NCBI RefSeq assembly: GCF_002367995.1
Contig: NZ_AP018207.1
Location: 868,001 to 932,000 of the forward strand
Source: Calothrix brevissima NIES-22
Lineage (GTDB): Bacteria > Cyanobacteriota > Cyanobacteriia > Cyanobacteriales > Nostocaceae
Direction of reading: 5' to 3'
DNA length: 64,000 nt
Made by a program: the position numbers and the translations under genes. Under the pieces are notes generated by a model. The model had not been told where the DNA came from. It saw nothing but the letters and a program-made list of their open reading frames with translations, and searched no databases. Positions 53,082 to 61,779 of this stretch are shown here, piece after piece; the first letter of the stretch is position 1, and each line of letters starts with the position of its first letter.

Positions 53082-55640
53082 TTACCTTTCACCAATCAAG
53101 GTAAACGCCGCCCAATTAACGGGGGAAGGAAACTTTTCTTTTGTCTTCAACATCGCCTGACGCAAAGCCAGCGCTTTATCTGGTTGAGTTTGCAAACCTT
53201 TATAAAATTCCACCATTAAATATTGTGTTGGTTCATCTGGTACTTGCCATAAAGAAACCAACACGCTAGGAACACCCGCAGAAATTAAGGAACGAGATAA
53301 CCCAATTACCCCATCACCGGAAAGTTGCCCTTTCCCCGTTTCACAAGCACTCAGAACGACTAATTGCGCTTTTAATTTTAAATCTAAAATTTCTTCAGCC
53401 GTGAGTAAACCATCATCTTTTCCCGAAGATGCAAGGGCTATCCAGCTACTCAAACCCCGGTTATCATCCGCCCAACCGTGAGTAGCTAAATGAATCACAT
53501 CGAAAAGCGATAAGCGTTGCAGAATATTTGCTTTAGTTGCATCTTTACCCACAATCGCCTGAGTTTTTAATATCTGAGCGATCGTCTTTGCTTCAAGTTC
53601 CGCCCCTGGGAGTGGAATTAACTGTTGTGGAGGTTGGCCTGGTTCTGTAGAGACTACAGGCATGGTAGGATTACCGACAATTAAGGCATTATGATAATCA
53701 GTTTGTCTCCCTATGCCTAATTGATGAGTAAAATCTAACACCTGAATTGATGGGGCAGTGAGGATAGTATGTCTTTCAATCAAATACTTACCTTGTTCAT
53801 CACGCAATGCTGGGAAGGGTGCAAGAAATAAAGAACTTTGGGGAATGAAAATAACCCTATCATTAGGATTTTGTGGTAATAAATCAACGATATCTTTAAT
53901 TAAGATATCAGACAGTTTTTTTAATGGCTTTTTAACGTTTGCAGCATCAGAGTTTTGACTGACAGTAATAGCGCCGCGACCTCTAAAAGCACCGATTCTC
54001 ATACGACTTTGAGTGACTAATTCAGCTAAAGTTGTATTATCTTTTTGCCACAGAGGTTTAAGGTCAACTTGACGGAATGTGACTTCACCTGTTGGTTTAA
54101 TAACCCAAATATAGAGATCTGATTCTTTAACTTGTTGTTTACCAGCAACTTGGAAATCATCATAAATAAAAGAATATTGCACGAGAGTAGCATTTTGCTG
54201 TTTGGCGATTTGTTTAATCTGGGCAATTGTCGGTGATTGGAGTGATTGATCCGCCTGTTTATTATTAGTAGATACACGAGAAGCTAACAACTCAACAAAC
54301 GCTCTAGCACGACCACGTTCAGCAATTTCTAAAGCAGCATCGGTTTTATTTTCGGCGATGAGGACTTTTTGTAAAACCACGTAGGTGCTGCGTTGGGTCT
54401 CAAACAAAGAGACTTTATTAGTATCAGCTAACTTTTGATCTCGCAGAGATTCATAAACCTTGATTCCCTCATACAAAGTTTGCTCGGCTGCTGAGAGATT
54501 ACCTTGTTTGTAGAAAGCAAGACCTAGATTGTTTAAAGACCGTCCCTCACCTAATTTATCTTTAATTTCTTTGGCGATCGCTAAGTGCTGCTGGTGGTAC
54601 TCAATGGCTTTTGGGTAGTCTCCCAATGCATAGTAAGCAACACCGAGATTACTCAGGGACTGACTCTCGCCTAATCTATCTTTAATTTCTTTGGCGATCG
54701 CTAAGTGCTGCTGGTGGTACTCGATGGCTTTTGGGTAGTCTCCCAATGCATAGTAAGCAATACCGAGATTACCCAGTGCCTGACTCTCGCCTAGTCTATA
54801 TTTAATTTCTTTGACGATCGCTAAACTTTTTGAGTGGTACTCAATGGCTTTTGGGTAGTCTCCCAATGCATAGTAAGCAATACCTAAATTACCCAGAGAC
54901 TGTCCCTCACCTAATCTATCTTTAATTTCTTTGGCGATCGCTAAACTCTGCTGTAAGTACTCAATTGCTTTTGGGTAGTCTCCCAATGCATAGTAAGCAA
55001 TACCGAGACTACCCAGGGACTGACTCTCGCCTAATCTATCTTTCATTTCTTTGGCGATCGCTAAGTGTTGCTGCTGGTACTCTATCGCTTTTGGGTAGTC
55101 TCCCAACTGAAAGTAGGCAATACCGAGATTACCCAGAGACAGTCCCTCGCCTTGTCTATCTTTAATTTGTTGAGCGATCGCTAACCACTGTTGATAATAC
55201 TCAATCGCTTTTGGGTAGTCTCCCAACTGAAAGTAGGCAATACCAAGATTACCCAGCGCCTGTCCCTCACCTAGTCTATCTTTAATTTCACGCGCGATCG
55301 CTAAACTCTGCTGCTGGTACTCAAGTGCTTTTGGGTAGTCTCCCAATGCAAGGTAAGCAGCACCGAGATTACCCAGTGCATTACGTTCGCCTTGACGGTC
55401 TTTAATTTCTTGATAAATAATTAGCGCTTGTTGCCACGATCGCAATGCTGCTTCAAATTGACTTGTGTGATACTGCTGTTTACCTTGATTCAACAGTCTA
55501 TCACCTTCGGCTTTCCTCGTCTGTGGGGTTTGCGCTGACGCTTGGGTTATTCCCACAATTGCGCTGTGGTTGATGGGCGCTTGTCCAATGGTGGTGAGTA
55601 GGGTAATGAGGGTAATTAGTGTAATTTTGTGTATTTTCAT
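53082..55640 (-). CDS. Exported TPR-CHAT protein 3
   Basis: 852 aa. Signal peptide (ITLITLITLLTTIGQAPINH, ending ITQASA before QTPQ), seven TPR units of 40 residues and one diverged, then CHAT with H721 and C766 intact. The N- and C-terminal parts and the 150-bp downstream gap are almost the same as those of gene 4 (772 aa): the difference is two TPR units (about 80 residues), so the pair arose by duplication followed by repeat-unit change. Confidence 0.88.
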   Translation of the reverse strand: MKIHKITLITLITLLTTIGQAPINHSAIVGITQASAQTPQTRKAEGDRLLNQGKQQYHTSQFEAALRSWQQALIIYQEIKDRQGERNALGNLGAAYLALGDYPKALEYQQQSLAIAREIKDRLGEGQALGNLGIAYFQLGDYPKAIEYYQQWLAIAQQIKDRQGEGLSLGNLGIAYFQLGDYPKAIEYQQQHLAIAKEMKDRLGESQSLGSLGIAYYALGDYPKAIEYLQQSLAIAKEIKDRLGEGQSLGNLGIAYYALGDYPKAIEYHSKSLAIVKEIKYRLGESQALGNLGIAYYALGDYPKAIEYHQQHLAIAKEIKDRLGESQSLSNLGVAYYALGDYPKAIEYHQQHLAIAKEIKDKLGEGRSLNNLGLAFYKQGNLSAAEQTLYEGIKVYESLRDQKLADTNKVSLFETQRSTYVVLQKVLIAENKTDAALEIAERGRARAFVELLASRVSTNNKQADQSLQSPTIAQIKQIAKQQNATLVQYSFIYDDFQVAGKQQVKESDLYIWVIKPTGEVTFRQVDLKPLWQKDNTTLAELVTQSRMRIGAFRGRGAITVSQNSDAANVKKPLKKLSDILIKDIVDLLPQNPNDRVIFIPQSSLFLAPFPALRDEQGKYLIERHTILTAPSIQVLDFTHQLGIGRQTDYHNALIVGNPTMPVVSTEPGQPPQQLIPLPGAELEAKTIAQILKTQAIVGKDATKANILQRLSLFDVIHLATHGWADDNRGLSSWIALASSGKDDGLLTAEEILDLKLKAQLVVLSACETGKGQLSGDGVIGLSRSLISAGVPSVLVSLWQVPDEPTQYLMVEFYKGLQTQPDKALALRQAMLKTKEKFPSPVNWAAFTLIGER

Positions 55641-55644
55641 CTGT

Positions 55645-55670
55645 GTTACTCAGGTAATCCTGTCAGTAAC
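55645..55670 (-). promoter_or_regulatory. Leader hairpin of CHAT gene 3
   Basis: Related 26-nt block 4 bp before the ATG, with full dyad: arms GTTACT / AGTAAC and CAGG / CCTG around ATTA, interrupted by a GA bulge. Confidence 0.6.
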
Positions 55671-55790
55671 ATATATCTCTGTGATGGTTTAGGCTATGCA
55701 GTTTTGATGAAATTTTTCTTTGTCAGTTGGTGATTGTCATTTGAGTACGTCGAAATAGCAAATGTAGTCTCAACAACGGCAAATATATAA

Positions 55791-58109
55791 TTACCTTTCG
55801 CCAATCAAGGTAAACGCCGCCCAATTCACAGGGTTCGGGAATTTTTCTTTTGTTTTCAACATCGCTTGACGCAAAGCCAGGGCTTTATCTGGCTGAGTTT
55901 GCAAACTCTTATAAAACTCCACCATTAAATATTGTGTTGGTTCATCTGGTACTTGCCACAAGGAAACCAACACACTAGGAACACCCGCAGAAATTAAAGA
56001 ACGGGATAACCCAATCACCCCATCACCGGAAAGTTTACCTTTCCCTGTTTCGCAAGCACTGAGAACTACCAATTGCGCATTGATTTTTAAATCTAAAATT
56101 TCCTCAGCCGTGAGTAAACCATTATCTTTTCCTGATGGTGCAAGCGCAATCCAGCTACCTAAACCCCGGTTATCATCAGCCCAACCGTGAGTAGCTAAAT
56201 GAATTACATCAACTTTTGATAACTGTTGCAGAATATTTGCTTTAGTTGCATCTTTACCGAGAATTGCTTTAGTTTTTAATAAATCAGCAATTGTCTTTGC
56301 TTCTTTTTCTGCTCCTGGTAGTGAATCTAACTGTGTTGCAGGTTGACCTGATTCTGTAGAAACCACAGGCATAGTTGGATTACCAACAATCAGAGCGTTA
56401 TTATAATTTGTTGTTTTACCTTGATTTAATTGATGGGTAAAATCTAACACTTGAATTGCTGGCGCTGTCAAAATAGTATGTTTTTCAATTAAGTATTTAC
56501 CTTGTTCATCGCGCAAAGCTGGGAAGGGGGCGAGCAATAAAGAACTTTGGGGGATAAAAATAACTCTATCGCTAGGGTTTTTTGGTAACAAATCGGCGAT
56601 ATCTTTAATTAAGATGTTATACAATTTTTGTAATGGCTTTTTAACGTTTACAGCATCAGGATTTTGACTAACAACAATACCGCCGCGCCCCCTAAGAGCA
56701 CCAATGTTTATACGACTATTGGTAACTAATTCCTCTAAAGTTGTATTATCTTTTTGCCACAGGGGTTTCAGGTCGGCTTTACGGAATGTGACTTTACCAT
56801 TCGGCTCGACAACCCAAATATAAAGGTATGATTCTTTCCATTGTTGTTGACCTGCTACTTTAAAATCATCATAAATAATTGAATATTGAACGAGAGTGCC
56901 ATCTTGCTGTTTAGCAATTTGTTTAATCTCGGCAATTGTTGGTGCTTGGGGTGATTTATCCGCCTGCCTACTATTAGTAGATGAGCGAGATGCTAACAAC
57001 TCAACAAACGCCCTAGCACGACCGCGTTCAGCAATTTCTAAAGCAGCATCAGTTTTATTTTGGGCAATGAGGACTTGTTGTAAAGTTCTGTAGGTGTTGC
57101 GTTGGGTGTCAAAAAGTGAGATTTTGTTATTATCAGCTAACTTTTTACCTCGCAGAGATTCATAAACCTGAATTCCTGCATACAGGCTTTTCTCGGCTGC
57201 GGTAAGATTACCTTCTTTGTAAAGAGCAAGTCCTAGATTGTTTAAAGCTTGTCCCTCACCTAGTCGGTCTTTCATTTCCCGGGCGATCGCTAAACTTTTT
57301 GAGTTGTACTCAATGGCTTTTTTGTAGTCTCCCAAAGCATAATAAGCAATACCGAGATTAGCTAGGGACTGCCCCTCGCCTAATCGGTCTTTTATTTCCC
57401 GGGCGATCGCTAAATGTTGCTGCTGGTACTCAATCGCTTTTGGGTAGTCTCTCAAACCTAAGTAAGCATTACCGAGATTACCCAGCGCTGTTCCCTCGCC
57501 TAATCGGTCTTTCATTTCCTGGGCGATCGCTAAACTTTTTGAGTGGTACTCAATCGCTTTTGGGTAGTCTCCCAAAGCATCGTAAACATTACCGAGATTA
57601 CCCAGTGCTGCACCTTCGCCATCACGGTTTTTAGTTTCCTGGGCGATCGCTAAAGATTGTTGAAAGTACTCAATTGCTTTTGGGTAGTCTCCCAAAGCAT
57701 AGTAAGCAGCACCGAGATTACCCAGCGTCGCACCTTCGCCATTACGGTTTTTAGTTTCCTGGGCGATCGCTAAAAATTGTTGGAAGTACTCAATTGCTTT
57801 TGGGTAGTCTCCCAAAGCATAGTAAGCAGCACCGAGATTACCCAGCGTCGCACCTTCGCCATTACGGTCTTTGATTTCTCGGTAAATAATTAGTGCTTGT
57901 TGCCACGATCGCAATGCTGCTTCAAATTGACTAGTTTGATACTGCTGATTACCTTGCTTAAACAGTCTATCAGCTTCGGCTTTCCGCGCCTGTGGGGTTT
58001 GGGCTAACGCTTGGGTTATTCCCACAATGGCGCTTTGGTTAATGGGCGCTTGCCCAATGGTGATGAGTAGGGTGATGAGGGTAATCAGTGCGATTTTGTG
58101 TATTTTCAT
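55791..58109 (-). CDS. Exported TPR-CHAT protein 4
   Basis: 772 aa, the shortest: signal peptide (IALITLITLLITIGQAPINQ, ending ITQALA before QTPQ), five TPR units plus one diverged, then CHAT with H641 in HLATHGW and C686 in SACETG. The dyad is intact. It is the first gene of the array in transcription order and follows the nrt operon on the same strand, separated by a palindrome and a terminator, so it probably has its own promoter. Confidence 0.88.
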   Translation of the reverse strand: MKIHKIALITLITLLITIGQAPINQSAIVGITQALAQTPQARKAEADRLFKQGNQQYQTSQFEAALRSWQQALIIYREIKDRNGEGATLGNLGAAYYALGDYPKAIEYFQQFLAIAQETKNRNGEGATLGNLGAAYYALGDYPKAIEYFQQSLAIAQETKNRDGEGAALGNLGNVYDALGDYPKAIEYHSKSLAIAQEMKDRLGEGTALGNLGNAYLGLRDYPKAIEYQQQHLAIAREIKDRLGEGQSLANLGIAYYALGDYKKAIEYNSKSLAIAREMKDRLGEGQALNNLGLALYKEGNLTAAEKSLYAGIQVYESLRGKKLADNNKISLFDTQRNTYRTLQQVLIAQNKTDAALEIAERGRARAFVELLASRSSTNSRQADKSPQAPTIAEIKQIAKQQDGTLVQYSIIYDDFKVAGQQQWKESYLYIWVVEPNGKVTFRKADLKPLWQKDNTTLEELVTNSRINIGALRGRGGIVVSQNPDAVNVKKPLQKLYNILIKDIADLLPKNPSDRVIFIPQSSLLLAPFPALRDEQGKYLIEKHTILTAPAIQVLDFTHQLNQGKTTNYNNALIVGNPTMPVVSTESGQPATQLDSLPGAEKEAKTIADLLKTKAILGKDATKANILQQLSKVDVIHLATHGWADDNRGLGSWIALAPSGKDNGLLTAEEILDLKINAQLVVLSACETGKGKLSGDGVIGLSRSLISAGVPSVLVSLWQVPDEPTQYLMVEFYKSLQTQPDKALALRQAMLKTKEKFPNPVNWAAFTLIGER

Positions 58110-58113
58110 CGGT

Positions 58114-58139
58114 GTTACTCAGGTAATCCTGTCAGTAAC
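58114..58139 (-). promoter_or_regulatory. Leader hairpin of CHAT gene 4
   Basis: Same dyad and spacing (4 bp before the ATG) as gene 3: GTTACT / AGTAAC outer and CAGG / CCTG inner arms. The conserved stretch continues about 50 bp further upstream (GATATATG..., ...CATAGCC, ...AAAACTGCATA on the minus strand). Confidence 0.6.
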
Positions 58140-58205
58140 ATATATCTCCGTGATGGCTTAGGCTATGCAGTTTTGATGAAATTGAAGATTCTTCGTGAAA
58201 ATTGA

Positions 58206-58237
58206 GATCCCCGACTTCTTCAAGAAGTCGGGGATCT
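58206..58237. repeat. Perfect palindrome GATCCCCGACTTCTT / AAGAAGTCGGGGATC
   Basis: A 32-nt inverted repeat with almost no loop, a common dispersed REP-like sequence in cyanobacterial intergenic regions. It is between the nrt terminator and CHAT gene 4. Confidence 0.85.
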
Positions 58238-58267
58238 GGGCTACACTTTTACTTTCTCCTAGCTCAT

Positions 58268-58320
58268 AAAAAAAAGCCAAAAATAAAAGGCTGGTTGTCA
58301 ACTAAAACCTTTTATTTTTG
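58268..58320 (-). terminator. Probable terminator of the nrt operon
   Basis: An inverted pair AAAAATAAAAGG / CCTTTTATTTTT (58279-58290, 58308-58319), then on the minus strand a short AGCC...GGCT stem ending in eight T residues. Located about 40 bp after the nrtD stop. Confidence 0.6.
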
Positions 58321-58360
58321 ACTCGGTGCTAACCTTTCTTTGTTGTGTCGGGGGGACATT

Positions 58361-59227
58361 TTAGCCTACGTCATCGTGGGCAAATCTGTTAAACAGGAAG
58401 TCTAGGGCATAGTTACGCAGCTTGTAATATTGTGGATCTTCCATGATGCGGGCGCGATCGCGGGGACGAGAAAAAGGTATTTCCATGACTTCCCCAATCT
58501 TGGCGTGGGGGCCATTAGTCATCATCACCAATTTGTCGGCTAAAAATAGCGCTTCATCAATATCATGGGTAATCATCAACACTGTGCAGCGATTATCACC
58601 CCAAATCTTCAGTAATTCTTCTTGTAATTCTTCTTTGGTAATCGCATCTAACGCCCCAAAAGGTTCATCTAAAATCAAAACTTTGGGACGAATTGCCAAT
58701 GCACGGGCGATGGAAACGCGCTGTCTCATACCACCGGACATTTGCATTGGTTTCTTTTCCATTGCATCCGCCAGTCCTACCATTGCCAAATGTTCCCGGA
58801 CGATCGCTCTTTTTTCCTGTTCTGGTTTTTCAGGATACACTGCATTTACAGCTAGATAAATATTTTCAAACGCTGTGCGCCAGGGAAGTAAAGCATAGTT
58901 TTGGAACACCACCATTCTATCTGGGCCTGGTTTGGTGATGGGTTGACCTTCTAGCAGCACTTGTCCTGATGAGGGAAAGTTAAAACCCGACACCATATTT
59001 AACAAAGTGGATTTACCACAGCCAGAGTGACCAATTACACAAATAAATTCACCTTTTTCGACGTTGAGATTAACGCCATCCAGTACGGTGAAGGGGCCTT
59101 TTTTGGTGGGGTAAACTTTAGAAACATCTTTAATTTCTAGGAAAGGCTGACGGCTGCTTCCACTGGCGTAGCTTGTTCTTTGTGTATCTCTAGGATTTTC
59201 GGCTAATCTTAAGTTGCGGTTTTGCAT
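58361..59227 (-). CDS. nrtD: Nitrate/nitrite ABC transporter ATPase NrtD
   Basis: 288 aa. Walker A GHSGCGKSTLLN, signature MSGGMRQRVS, Walker B LILDEPFGALDAITKEE and the H-loop ITHDIDEA are complete; the C-terminal MEDPQYYKLRNYALDFLFNRFAH is typical of NrtD. It hydrolyses ATP with NrtC to drive NrtAB uptake of nitrate and nitrite. It is the last gene of the operon here, separated from nrtC by a 21-bp minisatellite instead of the usual short gap. Confidence 0.92.
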   Translation of the reverse strand: MQNRNLRLAENPRDTQRTSYASGSSRQPFLEIKDVSKVYPTKKGPFTVLDGVNLNVEKGEFICVIGHSGCGKSTLLNMVSGFNFPSSGQVLLEGQPITKPGPDRMVVFQNYALLPWRTAFENIYLAVNAVYPEKPEQEKRAIVREHLAMVGLADAMEKKPMQMSGGMRQRVSIARALAIRPKVLILDEPFGALDAITKEELQEELLKIWGDNRCTVLMITHDIDEALFLADKLVMMTNGPHAKIGEVMEIPFSRPRDRARIMEDPQYYKLRNYALDFLFNRFAHDDVG

Positions 59228-59674
59228 AGGGATGGAGAAGGGGTGAGAGATTAAGGTGTTGTTGTGGGGGTTTTAGGAATTTGTCTCACGCAGAGGCGCA
59301 AAGGCGCAAAGGTAGAGAGAATAGAAGGGTGAGATTGAGTTTTTGGGATTCGTTAATGAGGTTCTGAGGCTGATTAATGAGTCTTTGAGGCTGATTAATG
59401 AGTCTTTGAGGCTGATTAATGAGTCTTTGAAGCTGATTAATGAGTCTTTGAGACTGATTAACGAGTCTTTGAGACTGATTAACGAGTCTTTGAGACTGAT
59501 TAACGAGTCTTTGAACCTCATTAATGAGTCTTTGAGACTGATTAACGAGTCTTTGAACCTGATTAATGAACTTTCAAGACTCTCGATTCTGGAAAATGAG
59601 GGCTGAGGATGCCCTCAAGGGTTAAACACTGAGAAAATTATTTTGAATTTTGAATTTTGAATTTTGAATTCCCT
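59228..59674. other. Gap within the nrt operon (nrtC-nrtD)
   Basis: 447 bp with no gene; it holds the 21-bp minisatellite and a TTTTGAA heptamer array (about 59641-59669). Open frames here result from the repeats. Confidence 0.75.
59352..59582. repeat. 21-bp minisatellite, eleven units
   Basis: Unit ATTAATGAGTCTTTGAGGCT plus one base, with variants ATTAACGAGTCTTTGAGACT and ...GAACCT. Units begin at 59373, 59394, 59415, 59436, 59457, 59478, 59499, 59520, 59541 and 59562, plus a diverged first at about 59352. It stays open in several frames (INESLRL on plus, KDSLISL on minus). Confidence 0.95.
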
Positions 59675-61678
59675 CTATGCTGCTGTTCTGCGCGGTGCAT
59701 CGAGAATAACTTCGGCAATGGAGAGGTCGCGCTTAATGTCTAAACTGTTGAGATAGGAGATTGGATCGTCAGCGTTAAATGGTTTACCATCAAATAGCTG
59801 AATCGGTTGGCGAGTATAGCTGATATCTAAGCCTAATTCTCTGGCGGCGGTGCTGAAGACGCGGACGCGACAAACTCTTTCCACAACTTCTACCCAGTTT
59901 CTTGGGAAGGGAGTATCACCCCACCGCGCTAGCTGACTCATGATCCAAATTTGTTCGGTACGGCTGGGACGGTTGATTGCCGACTCGGAATAAAATTGGT
60001 GATGAGCGTAATCCCGTAAGGGGTGGTCTAAATCGCAAGACAAGCTTTCAGGATCTTCGAGTTGAATATACTCTATATCGGTGCTGACGTAATCTCTACC
60101 GGCGGTAATTCTTCTGATTTCCTGGGCATTTTTGGGATCTGCACAGTATACGCAAGCTTCTAGTAAGGCTTTGGTTAAAGCAATATGGGTATTGGGGTAA
60201 GCTTCCGCCCAGTCTTCCCGTACACCGAGAACTTTACCGGGGTGCCCTAGCCATACTTCTAAATCTGTGGCTACGGTAAAACCAACACCTTCAACGGCGG
60301 CGCGGTAGTTCCAAGGTTCGCCGACGCAATAACCGTCAATACTACCATTTTGTAAGTCGGCTACCATCTGCGCTGGAGGAATGGTCTTCATATCCACATC
60401 AATATCGGGGTCAACTCCGCCAGCTGCTAGCCAATAACGCAGCAGTAAGTTGTGCATGGATGCGGGATGCACTACCCCCATGATGTGTCTTTGTTCGCGA
60501 GTACGTAAAAGATATTTCTTAAAGTCTGATAAGCTTTGTACCCCTTGGTCGTAAAAGCGTTTTGCCAGAGTAATGGCGTTACCGTTACGAGTCATGGTGA
60601 GGGAACTAACTACAGGTACTGGCTGATTTTTATGTCCGCCCAATGTTAACCACATAGGCATACCTGAAGGCATTTGGGCTGCATCTAAGTAACCGCCAGT
60701 GATACCATCTTCAATTCCGCGCCAGCTGGTTTCCCGGACTAGGTTCACTTCATCTAAACCATGCTTGGCAAAAAAGCCTTTTTCTTTAGCAACAGCTAGA
60801 GGTGCGCAAGCGCTGAGGGGTAAGAAGCCAATTTCTAAGTTGACTTTTTCTAAACCATGACGAGAAATATTCGCTGTTTTCCGCGCCCGAATTTTCTTGA
60901 TGCGTTTCTGCTGGTTGAGGAAGTAAATCATCTCGCTGCGCAGAATGTAGTAGCTGGGATGTTCTACTACTTCCATCCGTTTGCGGGGTCTGGGAATATC
61001 TACTTCTAGGATGTCACCAATTTTCGATTCGGGGCCATTGGTTAACATGACAATTCTGTCAGATAGCAATACTGCTTCATCTACGTCATGGGTAACCATG
61101 ACTGCGGTGACTTCGTTTTCTTCGCAGATTTGCATTAATTGTTCTTGCAAGTTCCCCCTGGTTAATGCATCTAACGCACCGAAGGGTTCATCTAGCAATA
61201 ATAGTTTAGGACGAATTGCTAAAGCGCGCGCGATCGCTACCCGTTGTTTTTGTCCCCCAGATAACATCCCTGGTTGTTTATCAGCATGGGGACGCAAACC
61301 CACCATATCTATATGTTTCTCTACAATAGCTCGGCGTTCGCCAGCAGGCATTCCCTTCATCACAGAATCCACAGCCAAAGCAATATTTTCTCTAACAGTC
61401 CGCCAAGGTAGTAAAGAATAGTTTTGGAATACCACCATTCTATCTGGGCCTGGTCTGGTGATTCTTTGTCCTTCCAAAGTAACCACACCTTCCGATGGTA
61501 AATCTAAACCCGCAATCATATTTAACAGAGTAGATTTACCGCAACCAGAGTGACCAATTAAAGAAACAAACTCACCTTTTCTAATTTGTAGGTCAATTCC
61601 TTTGAGGGCAATATATTGACCGCCACCAGTTAACTCAAATACTTTATCAATTTGATCGACAGCAACGAATACGCTCAT
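59675..61678 (-). CDS. nrtC: Nitrate/nitrite ABC transporter ATPase-regulatory subunit NrtC
   Basis: 667 aa, the typical NrtC fusion. The ATPase domain (1-265) has GHSGCGKSTLLN, MLSGGQKQRVAIARAL and LLLDEPFGALD. The second domain (about 285-660) resembles NrtA and binds a regulatory ligand; in cyanobacteria it mediates ammonium-triggered inhibition of nitrate uptake. The linker carries KIRARKTANIS. It is required for the transporter together with NrtD. A heptamer-containing gap precedes it. Confidence 0.93.
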   Translation of the reverse strand: MSVFVAVDQIDKVFELTGGGQYIALKGIDLQIRKGEFVSLIGHSGCGKSTLLNMIAGLDLPSEGVVTLEGQRITRPGPDRMVVFQNYSLLPWRTVRENIALAVDSVMKGMPAGERRAIVEKHIDMVGLRPHADKQPGMLSGGQKQRVAIARALAIRPKLLLLDEPFGALDALTRGNLQEQLMQICEENEVTAVMVTHDVDEAVLLSDRIVMLTNGPESKIGDILEVDIPRPRKRMEVVEHPSYYILRSEMIYFLNQQKRIKKIRARKTANISRHGLEKVNLEIGFLPLSACAPLAVAKEKGFFAKHGLDEVNLVRETSWRGIEDGITGGYLDAAQMPSGMPMWLTLGGHKNQPVPVVSSLTMTRNGNAITLAKRFYDQGVQSLSDFKKYLLRTREQRHIMGVVHPASMHNLLLRYWLAAGGVDPDIDVDMKTIPPAQMVADLQNGSIDGYCVGEPWNYRAAVEGVGFTVATDLEVWLGHPGKVLGVREDWAEAYPNTHIALTKALLEACVYCADPKNAQEIRRITAGRDYVSTDIEYIQLEDPESLSCDLDHPLRDYAHHQFYSESAINRPSRTEQIWIMSQLARWGDTPFPRNWVEVVERVCRVRVFSTAARELGLDISYTRQPIQLFDGKPFNADDPISYLNSLDIKRDLSIAEVILDAPRRTAA

Positions 61679-61689
61679 TTTTATTTGTC

Positions 61690-61775
61690 CTTTGTCAGTT
61701 GTCAGTTGTCAGTTGTCCTTGAACCATAGTCAGTAGTCAAATAACTATTGACTATTGACTATTGACCATTGACTA
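61690..61775. repeat. Heptamer arrays (GTCAGTT and ACTATTG) between nrtC and nrtB
   Basis: A short GTCAGTT array (about 61695-61718) and an ACTATTG array (about 61740-61775) fill most of the 101-bp gap. Confidence 0.85.
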
Positions 61776-61779
61776 ATAA

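Noticed and set aside
47229-58109. Type III-E CRISPR Craspase (TPR-CHAT) locus
   Set aside because: No Cas7-11-like gene, and the proteins carry signal peptides, which does not fit a cytoplasmic effector.
59352-59582. CRISPR array or gene
   Set aside because: No spacers, and the open frames are a by-product of the 21-bp period.
59343-59606. 87-codon INESLRL-repeat frame
   Set aside because: Opposite strand to the operon and created by the minisatellite.
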